Shown: positions 34,759 to 49,652, counted from the first letter of the stretch. The stretch is 64,000 bases of DNA from Candidatus Thioglobus sp. (GCA_028345055.1 JAOMCO010000001.1:62001-126000), one strand, 5' to 3'. Made by a program: numbers and translations. Notes: generated by a model not told the origin, from the letters alone.

Positions 34759-36602
34759 ATAGCTAACTCCTCAACTTTTTTACCACCATAGATTAAATTG
34801 ATAATTGCTCTAGAGACAATTATTGCAGTAAACATTGATGTAATAATCCCAATGGTTAAGGTTACTGCAAAACCCTTTATTGGCCCGGTACCAAAGCTAA
34901 ATAATACAATCGAGGCAATAAGAGTTGTAATGTTTGCATCTGCAATTGTTAGCAACGCTTTTTCATAGCCTGATGATATTGCTTTTTGAATATTTTTACT
35001 CGTGCGCATCTCCTCTTTAATTCGTTCGAAAATCAATACATTGGCATCAACCGCCATACCTACTGTTAAAACAATCCCTGCTATACCTGGAAGAGTAAGT
35101 GTGGCCTGAATCAATGACAAAATAGAAATAATTGTGACTAAGTTAAGGGTTAAGGCTAAATTAGCTACCAAACCAAAAACACGATAGCGCCATGCCATAA
35201 AGATTAGTACCAAAGCAAATCCTACAAGCACTGAAATCAGTCCTTTTTGAATATTATCCGCACCAAGACTTGGGCCAATTGTTCGCTCTTCAATAATCTC
35301 AACAGGTGCTGATAGAGAGCCTGCTCTTAAAAGAAGAGCCAAATTTGTTGCTTCTCTAGCACTGTCTAGACCCGTTATTTGGAAACGATTAGAAAATGTT
35401 CCTTGAATTGTAGCCGCATTAATAATATCTTGAGTCTTACTTCTCTTCTTAAAAGCAACACCATCCTCCATAACTGTTTCAACTTGGTTTTCGATAAAGA
35501 CCACTGCCATTCTATACCCTAAAAATTCTTTGGTCGTATCGAGCATCGATCGTCCACCTGAACTATCAAGAACAATGCTAACACTAGGCTGATTGTTTTC
35601 ATCCATACTTGAAGAAGCATCAACTATATTTTCTCCAGTAGTTATAACGTTAGTCTTTAAAAGTAAAGGTCGTCCATCTTTAAACTTATAAATTTTTGAT
35701 CCTGAGGGAGTTTTTCCTGACTGAATTGCTGTTTGCACATCATTTTTTTCATCAACCATTCTAAATTCAATTGTCGCAACAGCCCCTAGGATTTCTTTTG
35801 CTCTTGCAGTATCCTGAACTCCTGGTAATTGAACAACAATTCTTTCAGTTCCTTGCTGTTGAATAATAGGTTCAGCAACACCCAACTCATTCACACGATT
35901 TCTGAGTGTAGTAATATTTTGTTTAAGTGCACCTAGTTTTGCTGCAGATTGAGCAGAAGCAGAAATTTCAAGACCTAGTTCAAGTTCTTGCTCACTTCCT
36001 TCTGCAATTACTAAATCAGGTAAATCTTTTTTTATGACTTTTTTTGCCTCATTTTTGAGCTCTTCACTTTTAAAACTAACAATTAGTAAGCCATCATCTT
36101 TACGGATTTTCTTATAAAGCTTATCTTTACGAAGAGCTGCCCGTAACTCATTGTAATAACGATCTACAGCCATCGTAGTGACTGCTTTCATGTCTACCTC
36201 AAGCAGAAAATGAACACCTCCTCTTAGATCAAGCCCTAAAGACATGGCTTTACCACCAAGACCAGAGAGCCATTGAGGTATCGATGGTGCTAAGTTTAAA
36301 GCAATAACATAATTTCTAGTGAGTGAATCTTTTAGAAGTACTTTAGAGGATAACTGAGATTGGGAATCATTAAATCTTACTAATATATTTTTGTCTTCTA
36401 GTGATACAGATTTGAAGTCAACTTTATTATCTGAGAGTGCATCATTTATTTTATCTAAATCCCTTTTATTGACTTCATAATTACCTGAACCAGAAATCTG
36501 AATTGCCAAATCTGAACCATATAGATTTGGCAGGGCATAAAGGCCTAAAATAAATAGAAATAATACAATTAAGGTATTTTTCCAGGCTGCGTAATGGTTC
36601 AT
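34755..36602 (-). CDS. secD: Protein translocase subunit SecD
   Basis: The 615-residue protein is full length for SecD: a first TM helix (about 10-27), a large periplasmic part with LGLDLRGGVHFLLEVD, P1 head and base, then five TM helices with GMAVDANVLIFERIKEE. It works with SecF and YajC on periplasmic release of translocated proteins. It follows yajC by 16 nt in the usual yajC-secD-secF order. Confidence 0.97.
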   Translation of the reverse strand: MNHYAAWKNTLIVLFLFILGLYALPNLYGSDLAIQISGSGNYEVNKRDLDKINDALSDNKVDFKSVSLEDKNILVRFNDSQSQLSSKVLLKDSLTRNYVIALNLAPSIPQWLSGLGGKAMSLGLDLRGGVHFLLEVDMKAVTTMAVDRYYNELRAALRKDKLYKKIRKDDGLLIVSFKSEELKNEAKKVIKKDLPDLVIAEGSEQELELGLEISASAQSAAKLGALKQNITTLRNRVNELGVAEPIIQQQGTERIVVQLPGVQDTARAKEILGAVATIEFRMVDEKNDVQTAIQSGKTPSGSKIYKFKDGRPLLLKTNVITTGENIVDASSSMDENNQPSVSIVLDSSGGRSMLDTTKEFLGYRMAVVFIENQVETVMEDGVAFKKRSKTQDIINAATIQGTFSNRFQITGLDSAREATNLALLLRAGSLSAPVEIIEERTIGPSLGADNIQKGLISVLVGFALVLIFMAWRYRVFGLVANLALTLNLVTIISILSLIQATLTLPGIAGIVLTVGMAVDANVLIFERIKEEMRTSKNIQKAISSGYEKALLTIADANITTLIASIVLFSFGTGPIKGFAVTLTIGIITSMFTAIIVSRAIINLIYGGKKVEELAI

Positions 36603-36618
36603 AACTCGTTATTGCCTT

Positions 36619-36948
36619 TTATTCAGCTTTATCTAATTGTTTTGGCTTAGCTTTTGACTTAGAGCTTGACTTTGTCATAGGCTTGACACTTCCTTTTGGC
36701 ATTTTTTGATTGATGCCCTGTTTTTGTACCTTCATAGAAACCCCTGAAGATAATTCTATTTCTGCGAAAGATTCATCTACAGCTGTAATTTTTCCAATAA
36801 CACCACCATTGGTAACAACCTCATCACCTTTTTTCAATTCTTTTAATAAGTTTTTGTGATCTTTAGCTCTTTTTTGTTGTGGCCTGATTAATAAAAAGTA
36901 CATCAGCACAAACATTGCAATCAGAAAAATTTCTGGTGGTAGATTCAT
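36619..36948 (-). CDS. yajC: Preprotein translocase subunit YajC
   Basis: A 109-residue protein with one N-terminal TM helix (about 5-21), the family motif FLLIRPQQKRAKDH, and a small beta domain with GDEVVTNGGVIGKI. The C-terminal 20 residues are Lys/Ser-rich. YajC is an accessory component of the SecDF complex. serS lies 27 nt upstream in place of the usual tgt. Confidence 0.96.
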   Translation of the reverse strand: MNLPPEIFLIAMFVLMYFLLIRPQQKRAKDHKNLLKELKKGDEVVTNGGVIGKITAVDESFAEIELSSGVSMKVQKQGINQKMPKGSVKPMTKSSSKSKAKPKQLDKAE

Positions 36949-36975
36949 CTTTCACTCCAAAAAATAATAAAGGGG

Positions 36976-38271
36976 TTATTTTATCTTAGTTAGGCCGCCC
37001 ATGTAACTCTGTAGGACTTTTGGAATAGTTATACTTCCATCAACATTTTGATAATTCTCAATAACTGCCACAAGAGTTCTTCCAACTGCCAATCCTGATC
37101 CATTTAAGGTATGTAAAAACTCAGATTTATTGGTTTCAGGATTTTTCCAGCGGAGTTGCATCCTTCTGGCCTGGAAAGACTCAAAGCATGAGCAAGATGA
37201 GATCTCACGATAAGCATTTTGGCCTGGTAGCCAAACCTCAAGGTCATAAGTCTTAGCTGATGAAAAGCCAAGATCTCCTGTGCATAGGGTAACTTTTCGA
37301 TAAGGTAGTTCTAACAACTGCAATATACCTTCAGCATCATTTGTTAACTCTTCAAGAACTTTATATGACTCAGAAGGCTTTGAAATTTGAACCAGCTCAA
37401 CCTTCTCAAACTGGTGTTGACGAATTAGTCCTCGGGTATCTTTTCCATAAGATCCAGCTTCTGATCTAAAACATGGCGTATGTGCAACATATTTAAGGGG
37501 TAAGTCAGATTCATCGATTATTGAGTCGCGGACTAAATTGGTTAAAGGAACTTCAGCAGTTGGAATCAAATAAAGAGCTCTTGCCTCACCCTCTTCACCA
37601 TGGAGATGAGTTTTAAATAAATCTGCTTCAAATTTAGGCAATTGGCCTGTACCCATTAAAGAATCTGAATTCACCAAATAAGGGGCATAAGTTTCTTGGT
37701 AATTATTTTTTTCAGTGTGGTGATCCAACATAAACTGAGTTAAAGCGCGCTGAAGCTTTGCTAGTTTTCCAGTCATGACTACAAATCTGGAGCCAGATAT
37801 TTTGGCTGCTGCTGCAAAATCAATGCCATACATTTCACCCAAATCAACGTGGTCTTTGGGTTCAAAATCAAATTCACTTGGACCTTTTGTTGGCCAGCTT
37901 AGGACCTCTTCATTTTCATCTTCAGTACTTCCTTGTGGTACTGAGGGATGAGGAATATTAGGCATCGATAAAGTAATATCACTAATTTTTGACTGGATTT
38001 CTTGGAGCTGAATTTTAGCATTATCAAGCTTTTCACCTAGTTCAGATACCTCCTTTAGAAGTTGCTCAATACTCTCTCCATTAGCCTTGGCTTGACCAAT
38101 TGATTTAGACCTAGTGTTTCGCGAATTTTGTAATTCTTGAGTTTTAACTTGAAGAATTTTTCTTTGGTCTTCAAGTTCATTAAACTCACCAGCATTAAAG
38201 GAAAAATTCCGCCTGTTGAGTTGCTCAACAACAAAATCGATATTTCCTCTTAAAAGCTTACTCTCTAGCAT
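36976..38271 (-). CDS. serS: Seryl-tRNA synthetase SerS
   Basis: SerS charges tRNA-Ser, including the tRNA-Ser(TGA) at 14207. The 431-residue class II synthetase has the N-terminal coiled-coil arm (about 30-105), motif 2 [21 protein letters not shown] split around residue 265, and motif 3 [18 protein letters not shown]. Length is standard. It is the first gene before yajC-secD-secF and is preceded by a 106-nt gap after the envelope-trio genes. Confidence 0.97.
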   Translation of the reverse strand: MLESKLLRGNIDFVVEQLNRRNFSFNAGEFNELEDQRKILQVKTQELQNSRNTRSKSIGQAKANGESIEQLLKEVSELGEKLDNAKIQLQEIQSKISDITLSMPNIPHPSVPQGSTEDENEEVLSWPTKGPSEFDFEPKDHVDLGEMYGIDFAAAAKISGSRFVVMTGKLAKLQRALTQFMLDHHTEKNNYQETYAPYLVNSDSLMGTGQLPKFEADLFKTHLHGEEGEARALYLIPTAEVPLTNLVRDSIIDESDLPLKYVAHTPCFRSEAGSYGKDTRGLIRQHQFEKVELVQISKPSESYKVLEELTNDAEGILQLLELPYRKVTLCTGDLGFSSAKTYDLEVWLPGQNAYREISSCSCFESFQARRMQLRWKNPETNKSEFLHTLNGSGLAVGRTLVAVIENYQNVDGSITIPKVLQSYMGGLTKIK

Positions 38272-38377
38272 GATACTCAGTTAAATTATTATCCATAAAT
38301 TATACTATGTACTGGTTTGATAGAGTCATTGTTAGCCTTGTATCAAAGTTTCCTGGTTGACTTTCATTTTTAACACC

Positions 38378-39649
38378 CTAATACTGGTACTTAATTTCTA
38401 AATTAACTCTCTGATAATCATCTAATGTAGCAAAAGCACGATTATCATTAGCATTCATATAAGTTCCACTAAAAGAAGCTTGCCACTGATCATTAATATC
38501 CCAATCAAGAGTTGCCGAACTAAGATTTAGGTCATTATTAGAGGATATAACGTTTGACAACCCCCACTTCCAGTCAGAGTCTCCAAACTTATCACTGACG
38601 CTCGCCATATAGCTCATGTTGTTTTTTTTTGTGCTAACACCAACACCTAAAATTGAAGGTGTTAAATAATCACCGGAAAAATCCAAAAGATACTGAGAAT
38701 TAATAGATATTAACCACTGTCGATCATCATTCTGAATATCAAATGCCAAATCCCAATCAAGGCGATCTACTTTAACAAATTGTCCTGTTTGATTATGTTG
38801 AATATTATTTTTATAGGCAACATCAAACTTAAGCAAATAGTCATTAAAAGCCTTATTGACTCCAAAACCCATAAGTTGATATGGAGTTGCATATACCAGT
38901 CCATCAGTAAGATTGATTAAGGCATTATTGGGTACGAGCTGACCCAAATAAAATGCCATATCACTTCCCTCACTACTTATCCCATAGCGCATTCCAAACT
39001 CATCATAGGTGTCATTTTTCAAAACAAGAAGCTTACTCTTGGAAATTGTTGGATTGGTATTATAGAAAAAACTTAAATCCCTATTATCAAAATAGCGCGT
39101 TGCACTCAAAAACCACTGAGGCAACATGGATGGATCAGTTAATCCGCCAGAGGGATTAACAACATCAAGTGCACCGCCTTCGAGCTCACCCCACCCAATA
39201 GTATATTTCCCTATTTTGGTACTCCAGTCATCAAAACTAAACTGTAAAAAGGCCTTTTCGACTTCTAAATCATTTTTTTCAGTTGAATAATTGCTATCAC
39301 TTGGCCAATATTGAGTCGCTTTAAGCTCAACCTCTCCATAACCTGAATCCGATACAGACCCATTAGTTCCAAGCGTAATCTCCGTTCTTTCTTTAGAAGT
39401 ACTGTAATCACTTGCAGGGTTAACGCCCCACTTTTGAGTCACCCCAAGGTCTAACCAGAATAATGGCTTATCTGATACAGAGCTATCTTCACCAAAGATA
39501 TCACTATCATCAGACCACTCATCAAACTCCCCTTCAGATTCATCAAAAACAGTATCATCATCAAAAAATGAGTTCTCTGCATTAACATTCAGTAAGAAGA
39601 CAAAACCAAATATTACAAAAATAAATTGTCTTAGAAAACTATTAAACAT
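38378..39649 (-). CDS. Outer-membrane beta-barrel-like protein with acidic N-terminus
   Basis: The 423-residue protein starts with a signal peptide (about 1-24, ending NVNA). The mature N-terminus (29-60) is strongly acidic, with DEWSDDSD at 43-50. The rest is rich in alternating aromatic and polar residues, as in amphipathic beta strands, and ends in KYQY, an aromatic C-terminus typical of barrel proteins handled by BAM. No named family is certain; it resembles DUF1302-type or alginate-export-type barrels. It is the third gene of a trio with a LolA-like protein (8 nt gap) and an RND transporter. Confidence 0.7.
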   Translation of the reverse strand: MFNSFLRQFIFVIFGFVFLLNVNAENSFFDDDTVFDESEGEFDEWSDDSDIFGEDSSVSDKPLFWLDLGVTQKWGVNPASDYSTSKERTEITLGTNGSVSDSGYGEVELKATQYWPSDSNYSTEKNDLEVEKAFLQFSFDDWSTKIGKYTIGWGELEGGALDVVNPSGGLTDPSMLPQWFLSATRYFDNRDLSFFYNTNPTISKSKLLVLKNDTYDEFGMRYGISSEGSDMAFYLGQLVPNNALINLTDGLVYATPYQLMGFGVNKAFNDYLLKFDVAYKNNIQHNQTGQFVKVDRLDWDLAFDIQNDDRQWLISINSQYLLDFSGDYLTPSILGVGVSTKKNNMSYMASVSDKFGDSDWKWGLSNVISSNNDLNLSSATLDWDINDQWQASFSGTYMNANDNRAFATLDDYQRVNLEIKYQY

Positions 39650-39657
39650 CTAATTGT

Positions 39658-40572
39658 TTATTGAGCTTGTTTGCGAAGATCTTTAAGATACTTCTCTCTG
39701 AAGGCCTGGTCAGTAAGGGCTCTCTGAGTTAAAAAATCCTCCTTGATATCCACACCAAAATTGATAGCTTCGAGCCTCATATTAGTTAGCCTATTACTGA
39801 CAGTATTAAAAAATGTTAGACTTCTACCCATCCACACATCATTAATTTTTTCAACTTTACCAACCTCAAGCTTTTTGATAGGATTGGAGTTCTTGTCAAA
39901 CATTTGAACCTTCAAGGTAATAAATCTCTCGGTATCTACCCAGCTCTGAGTTTTTCCATAACTACTTTTACTGAGTCGATGAGGTTTTGGTGACGACTCA
40001 ACAACCGCAACATCACGACCCCTAAACTTGCCCTGCTCCAATAGTTTATAGGTATAGTCATCAAGCTTTCCAGACTCCTGATCTTCAGTTGTCATTTCAG
40101 TACCAAAAATACTAGCAGACTCAGTCTCCTCATCGTCACTGTTTCTGACACTGATTCTCTTCACTTTTCCAAGAGCAGACAAATATAGCCAGGTTTCGTT
40201 ATCTCTATCACTATCATCATAGCTATAAGAGAGCATACCAATTCCCCTCTCACTTGCTGGCTCAAGAATGATTGCAACACTCTTAGTATCTTTATCATCT
40301 ATACCGGTATTAATTTGTGCATTCTCAACCAATTTAATGCGAGGCTTTTCAGCACACTTAATCTTGCCATCTTTTTTGCCATATTTACAAGTCGTTAGTT
40401 TCATTCTCGTAAACGCAGAGTCTGTTGATTTTCTAGACTCTTCGTCAACTCTTTCCATAATTTCTCTTGCGCTTAGATCAGTTTCAGCTAAGGCATTTAG
40501 ACTAAACATTGCAACACAGAAAGTTACTAAGAGCAGTTTTAAGTTCAAATCATTTGTTACTGGTTTATTCAT
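39658..40572 (-). CDS. LolA-like outer membrane lipoprotein-sorting protein (PF17131-type)
   Basis: The 304-residue protein has a signal peptide (about 1-29, ending NALA before ET), then an opening SAREIMERVDEES helix and a half-barrel beta domain with TWLYLSALGKVKRIS and ITLKVQMFDKNSNPIKKLEV. This matches the LolA-like family found beside MMPL/RND exporters, not LolA itself. The half-barrel would shuttle a hydrophobic ligand through the periplasm. The gene overlaps the RND gene by 4 nt (ATGA) and is 8 nt from the barrel gene, so the three form one unit. Confidence 0.82.
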   Translation of the reverse strand: MNKPVTNDLNLKLLLVTFCVAMFSLNALAETDLSAREIMERVDEESRKSTDSAFTRMKLTTCKYGKKDGKIKCAEKPRIKLVENAQINTGIDDKDTKSVAIILEPASERGIGMLSYSYDDSDRDNETWLYLSALGKVKRISVRNSDDEETESASIFGTEMTTEDQESGKLDDYTYKLLEQGKFRGRDVAVVESSPKPHRLSKSSYGKTQSWVDTERFITLKVQMFDKNSNPIKKLEVGKVEKINDVWMGRSLTFFNTVSNRLTNMRLEAINFGVDIKEDFLTQRALTDQAFREKYLKDLRKQAQ

Positions 40573-43262
40573 TTTGAAACCTCTATAAAGTTTAAATTAT
40601 CATCAACATCTTTCTGGCCAAATTTTGGCTTAAATATCATTATCAGTGCTGGGAAAAACAACAAGTCACATAGCAGTGCTACAAAAATAGCTAAGGAGCC
40701 AAAGCCTCCTATTTTAGCTAATCCTAAATAGTCACTAAAGGTTAGCATAAAAAACCCGCAACCCAATATGAGCGTTGTAAAAGTAACCGCCTGTCCAACC
40801 TCTTTTATGGTTTCAACCAGGGCGATTTTCATGTTGTGGTTTTGAGCGAGTGACATTCTGTAATGACTAATAAAGTGAATTGTATCATCGACCGCAATAC
40901 CAATAATTAAAGGCGCAATCATGAGTGTATCTGTATCAAGCGAAATTCCAAGAAGGCCCATCAGTCCAAACGCTAATGTTGCAGGAATTAGATTCGGCAC
41001 AATTGACATCACACCTGCCTGAAATGAACCAAGAGTCAGCATCATAAGTAGACTGATGACAACTGCTGCTATCGCCAAACTCTTAAATTGATTCTTACTA
41101 ATATCATCTGCAAGCCTCATCATTAATGCAAAAGAGCCAGTAATTTGAACCTTGAGTTCTGGATAGATTTCTGTAAGTTTATTAAACTCGTAATTAATAT
41201 CTTTTTGAATCTCATCAAAAAATTCTTTGTATTCTTCAGAACCAGCATTTCTAAGCTGAACACTGATATGACTTTTACTGAAATCATCACTAACCAAAGC
41301 TCTTCGTTCCTCTGGATTCGAACTATTAAAAAGATAAAGGAGTTGAGAGACCGCAATCTGACTATTTGGGATAGTTCTGTACTCTTCTGAACTTTGCATA
41401 ATCGCATGAGTATCTTTTACAAGGTCAGCCAGAGAATTTGTACGGATAATATAGTCACTATAGCTGTCTTCAATTTTATTCTGAAGTCTGTCCATTGAGC
41501 TTAAGACAGCAGGATCCATGATTCCTTCAGAACTGGCTGTATCAACCACAATGACCATGTTTCCAGTTCCCATCATATTGTCATCAACAATATCGTATGC
41601 TTGACCAATTGGAACATCATCAGAATAAAGCTCAACTAGGTTTGAGTCTATTTTTACTTGTGTTGCGCCATACAAACACACTATAAATACTCCAAAAAAG
41701 ACAATGGCAATTAAGTATCGGAAACGCTCTACAAAAGCTGGGATTCTGTCTAGTAATGGCTGTAACCAGTCTGCGCTCACTAACCAAGTAAAACCAATTT
41801 TTTTTGATAAACTTAATAAAGGTTTTGTAAAAAAACATAAAAATCTTAATGACTTTAATTTGAGGTTTAAAGCTAGAACCTTTATTCCATTTTTGTTATT
41901 TTCTTGATTTCCAGCTTTTTTAGTTTGCATTGGATGCCAATAATTTAATAAGACAGGTAGCAAATAGATTGTGTAAGCAAATGCAAAGAAAACTCCAGCT
42001 GCAGAAGATAGGCCAAATTGAACAAACATAGGCATACCTGTTGCTGCCAATGAAGACATGCCAGCCATCGTAGTGATGGTTGTTAAGAGAATAGGTACTC
42101 CAGTCTTGCCATAAGCTTTTGATAATGCTTCATCATGCTCCTTGCCATCCCGCCTAAAAAATAAATATGAGCTCATGACATGAACACAATCAGCCACACC
42201 AACAGCAATGACAAGCATTACAGTTAACGCAATGAGAGTTGTCGATGCTAAATTAAGCCAGCTCAGACCGCCGATCACAAAAAGAATACTGAGTCCTATT
42301 GCAAGTTGAGGCAGAACAACGGCGCTGGCAGAGCGAAACAAAGTCCAAAGCAAAAGGTTTATGATGACTACCATTCCTACCAACAAGAATGCAGCTTGGA
42401 TCAGAGTGTCCATAGCTAAAGAGATCATTGCAGAGTTGCCAATCGGATAAAAGTTGAAGTGATCAGTCATCTTTGACTGCTCAGTGATTGCTGTTATAGC
42501 CTTCATAAACGGAATATAGAGAGCAGCCTCATCAGGCTGGTATTCGATTTTTTGAATCACAGCGCTCTCATCAATACTAGCATCAAAATCATCACTCCAG
42601 TCATCATCAGAAAAAAGAGAGAGTTCGTCATCAGACTCTTGAACTACTGGAATAGCACCAAAATCAGTTTTTATTGAGATTGCCCCATAACGGTGATCCT
42701 TTGAAAACATAAATAGCTCAAGACTCGGCTGTTCATCAGCCTCAGAACTAATTTCATTTAGCTGATTAATGTCACTTGGAATTATTTTAGGTACTAAACG
42801 AGGTGAACTTAAAACATCATCTTCATTTTTCTGAATTCTGATATTTGATAAGGACTGAACTCTCTTAATGTGTGAAAGTGATTCAACAATATCTGGAGTT
42901 AAGCCATACTTTTCAAGCCAAACATCGTCACTTATCTGCTCATAATTATCTAGGGTCTGTGTTATCTCTGAGATTAAAGTGAGCGATTTATTTGAGAAGA
43001 CATCTCCATCTTTTGCTTCATAAACAATGAAAAGACCATCATCACTTCCAAATTGATCACGAAACTCGTCTAAAGCCTCAATTGCTGGATCAGACTCACT
43101 AAACCAAACATCAAAGGAAGTGTCAAGGACAAAACGAGAAGCACCATAACCCATGAAAATTGTTGACAATAGGGCGACTAATAGAACTGCTTTTCGATAT
43201 GGAATAAGCTGCGAGGGCACTTTCGCAAAATACTTATTAAGATAAAGTAATAGATTCTTCAT
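40569..43262 (-). CDS. RND superfamily MMPL-type transporter
   Basis: This 897-residue inner-membrane protein has two RND halves. TM1 is at about 24-45, a periplasmic loop follows to about 285, then a TM block (about 285-445), a linker, TM (about 520-540), a second loop, and a last TM block (about 710-880). Each half has a proton-relay type GVADCVHVMS or GIAVDDTIHFISHYR segment. The first loop has an Asp/Ser-rich insertion (209-232, including DDDWSDDFD). Single-chain RND proteins of this class (COG1033) move lipids or other hydrophobic compounds. No TolC or membrane-fusion gene is near; the LolA-like and barrel proteins are the likely partners. Confidence 0.88.
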   Translation of the reverse strand: MKNLLLYLNKYFAKVPSQLIPYRKAVLLVALLSTIFMGYGASRFVLDTSFDVWFSESDPAIEALDEFRDQFGSDDGLFIVYEAKDGDVFSNKSLTLISEITQTLDNYEQISDDVWLEKYGLTPDIVESLSHIKRVQSLSNIRIQKNEDDVLSSPRLVPKIIPSDINQLNEISSEADEQPSLELFMFSKDHRYGAISIKTDFGAIPVVQESDDELSLFSDDDWSDDFDASIDESAVIQKIEYQPDEAALYIPFMKAITAITEQSKMTDHFNFYPIGNSAMISLAMDTLIQAAFLLVGMVVIINLLLWTLFRSASAVVLPQLAIGLSILFVIGGLSWLNLASTTLIALTVMLVIAVGVADCVHVMSSYLFFRRDGKEHDEALSKAYGKTGVPILLTTITTMAGMSSLAATGMPMFVQFGLSSAAGVFFAFAYTIYLLPVLLNYWHPMQTKKAGNQENNKNGIKVLALNLKLKSLRFLCFFTKPLLSLSKKIGFTWLVSADWLQPLLDRIPAFVERFRYLIAIVFFGVFIVCLYGATQVKIDSNLVELYSDDVPIGQAYDIVDDNMMGTGNMVIVVDTASSEGIMDPAVLSSMDRLQNKIEDSYSDYIIRTNSLADLVKDTHAIMQSSEEYRTIPNSQIAVSQLLYLFNSSNPEERRALVSDDFSKSHISVQLRNAGSEEYKEFFDEIQKDINYEFNKLTEIYPELKVQITGSFALMMRLADDISKNQFKSLAIAAVVISLLMMLTLGSFQAGVMSIVPNLIPATLAFGLMGLLGISLDTDTLMIAPLIIGIAVDDTIHFISHYRMSLAQNHNMKIALVETIKEVGQAVTFTTLILGCGFFMLTFSDYLGLAKIGGFGSLAIFVALLCDLLFFPALIMIFKPKFGQKDVDDNLNFIEVSK

Positions 43263-43326
43263 AATTAACTTTGGAAGGCCGGCTTATATTATAACTATTT
43301 GTTGCTAAAAAGATTAAATTCAAGAG

Positions 43327-44277
43327 TTAACTTGATCTATTTTTATGCCAATAAATTAGACCCTGAGCATTAATTTTTACATCAAGACTTAGCCTCTCTT
43401 CTACAAAATTTGTATCACTCACACCAATCTCATTGAGTCCCTTAAGAAAATAATTCATCATTTTTCTATAAATGATTGATTCTGCATCATTTTTACCCGC
43501 ATACTTGATTGCTAAATCACTCACAAAATGGATACTTTCTGTTAAGTCATTTACAATTTTTTTGGTTGGCTTTATAGCTGAAAAATGAGTTAAGCAGACT
43601 CGCTGAGGCTTAAACTCCATTATTCGATTAATGCTTTTAATGAGGGCTTCAGGATCGAACTGGACAGGACTAGTACTTGGCAAAATATAGATTTTGCCTC
43701 CACAATCAAGATCGCGATAGGAAACTCCAAAGGTGTCACCAGTAAACATTGACTTTGTAGACTTGTCCCATAAACAAAAATGATGTTTAGCATGCCCTGG
43801 AGTATCAATAAACCTGAGCTCTCTTCCTTCAAAATCTAAAATAAAGTTATCTTCTGCCTCAATCACTCTATTAGCATCTATCGGAATAATTTCACCATAA
43901 TATTCTTTAAATTTCTCTTCTCCATAGACTGCCATAGCTCCTTCAATTAGTTTACTTGGATCAATCATGTGACGAGCACCCCTTGGATGGACTATCAAAC
44001 TTGCATTTTGACATTGCATCATCAGTTCACCAGCACCACCTGCATGATCTAGATGAACATGAGTTGGAATAACATAACACACATCCAAAAAACTGAGGCC
44101 TTTCTGGATTAGAGCATTTTCAACAACAGGAACACTATAATTAGTGCCTGTTTCAATAATGGCAACCTTGTTGTTCTGACTCAGAAGATATATTGATGCA
44201 AAATCTTTACTATAGTATCCAGAATCTACAACATCAATTCCTATTGCAACATTGATTACTTCTAGTTTATTAATCAT
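43327..44277 (-). CDS. Metallo-beta-lactamase fold hydrolase
   Basis: A 316-residue MBL-fold protein with the complete di-metal motif: HVHLDH at 73-78, a His in TPGHAKHHFCLW (about 160), Asp in MFTGDTFG and a late His in LTHFS. It is of the broad glyoxalase II/hydrolase type; the sequence does not show whether the substrate is a thioester, lactone or nucleic acid, but the lack of beta-CASP features argues against an RNase. No signal peptide is seen. It is 64 nt upstream of the RND gene on the same strand and might share its transcript. Confidence 0.85.
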   Translation of the reverse strand: MINKLEVINVAIGIDVVDSGYYSKDFASIYLLSQNNKVAIIETGTNYSVPVVENALIQKGLSFLDVCYVIPTHVHLDHAGGAGELMMQCQNASLIVHPRGARHMIDPSKLIEGAMAVYGEEKFKEYYGEIIPIDANRVIEAEDNFILDFEGRELRFIDTPGHAKHHFCLWDKSTKSMFTGDTFGVSYRDLDCGGKIYILPSTSPVQFDPEALIKSINRIMEFKPQRVCLTHFSAIKPTKKIVNDLTESIHFVSDLAIKYAGKNDAESIIYRKMMNYFLKGLNEIGVSDTNFVEERLSLDVKINAQGLIYWHKNRSS

Positions 44278-44337
44278 AAATTATTTTGAAGATTGAATTT
44301 CTTGAAAAATCTTAATTTTACTTGATTAAATTTGGAT

Positions 44338-44375
44338 AAAAAAATACCCCGCCTATGAAAAGGTCGGGGTATTTT
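44338..44375 (-). terminator. Rho-independent terminator of the rRNA operon
   Basis: An 11-bp perfect inverted repeat, AAAATACCCCG (44341-44351) and CGGGGTATTTT (44365-44375), with an inner CCT/AGG extension, ends in a T-run when read on the minus strand. It lies just past the 3' end of 5S rRNA. Confidence 0.92.
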
Positions 44376-44383
44376 GAATAAAA

Positions 44384-44501
44384 GCCTAGCAATGTCCTAC
44401 TCTCACATGGGGAGACCCCACACTACCATCGGCGCTAAGTGGTTTCACTTCTGAGTTCGGGATGGGATCAGGTGGGTCACACTTGCTATTATCACTAAGC
44501 A
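44384..44501 (-). rRNA. rrf: 5S ribosomal RNA
   Basis: About 118 nt on the minus strand. The core matches bacterial 5S: TCCCGAACTCAGAAGTGAAAC and GATGGTAGTGTGGGGTCT-type segments are near identical to E. coli, and the ends TGCTTAG and CTAGGCT can pair as helix I. The ends are approximate to a few nucleotides. Confidence 0.93.
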
Positions 44502-44648
44502 AACTGCTTACTTGAACTAGGTCGGAACCCAAATCAAATGAATTAAAAAGTTTTTATACCAAGGAGGCATAACAAATTGGATAAAGTAAAGTTTATAAGG
44601 CATATTGCCTGTTGACACAACAACATCTCCAAATATCTTGGGTGTTAT
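44502..44648 (-). other. 23S-5S spacer
   Basis: This 147-nt transcribed spacer has no tRNA and no reading frame that could be supported. The sequence ATGGTCAAG on either side of 23S can pair, forming the 23S processing stem. Confidence 0.7.
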
Positions 44649-47539
<2,891 letters not shown>

Positions 47540-47842
47540 ATATAACCCCAAAGTATCTGGGCTAAATGGTTTCGTATTTCACCTTGTGAAGTCACTAGTT
47601 ATATCTTTCGATACAATCAGTGAATTCTATTTATCAATGATAGAAATTAATCTATCAATGAGAATCCATATTTTTTGAAATTGTTGTGTCAATGCAATAC
47701 ACCTTACGTTGTATTGTATTTAACAAACTTTACTTCATATCCAAATTGTTAAAGAGCTCCATATCTAGTTGAACTAGAAATGGTATAAAAACTTAAATAA
47801 AATTTATAACTAAATCTTATTTAAGTTTTCATTTGAGAAAAA
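47540..47842 (-). promoter_or_regulatory. tRNA-Ala to 23S spacer with boxA-like antitermination site
   Basis: About 300 nt without a gene. On the minus strand GCTCTTTAACAA (47757-47746) matches the boxA element that binds NusB-S10 for rRNA antitermination. The repeated word TTGTGTCAA/ATTGATAGA-like segments around 47,640-47,700 can fold into the 23S leader stem. No protein-coding frame is supported here. Confidence 0.7.
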
Positions 47843-47918
47843 TGGTGGAGCTAAGCAGGATCGAACTGCTGACCTCCTGGATGCAAACCAGGCGCTCTCC
47901 CAGCTGAGCTATAGCCCC
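47843..47918 (-). tRNA. tRNA-Ala (anticodon TGC)
   Basis: A 76-nt tRNA in the 16S-23S spacer. Acceptor GGGGCTA pairs with TAGCTCC-type 3' strand, the anticodon loop TTTGCAT carries TGC, and CCA is encoded. GGTTCGATCC-like T-arm (CAGTTCGATCCTG) is canonical. Confidence 0.96.
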
Positions 47919-47942
47919 AATTAAAACTAATAACCCAGAAAA

Positions 47943-48019
<77 letters not shown>

Positions 48020-48109
48020 TTAATATCAAATAAATTGAAATTGGGTTATTGGTCTTTTTCTCTTACTTTAATATTATCAAACAACTTGTGTGAACACTCA
48101 TGCTTTTCT

Positions 48110-49652
<1,543 letters not shown>

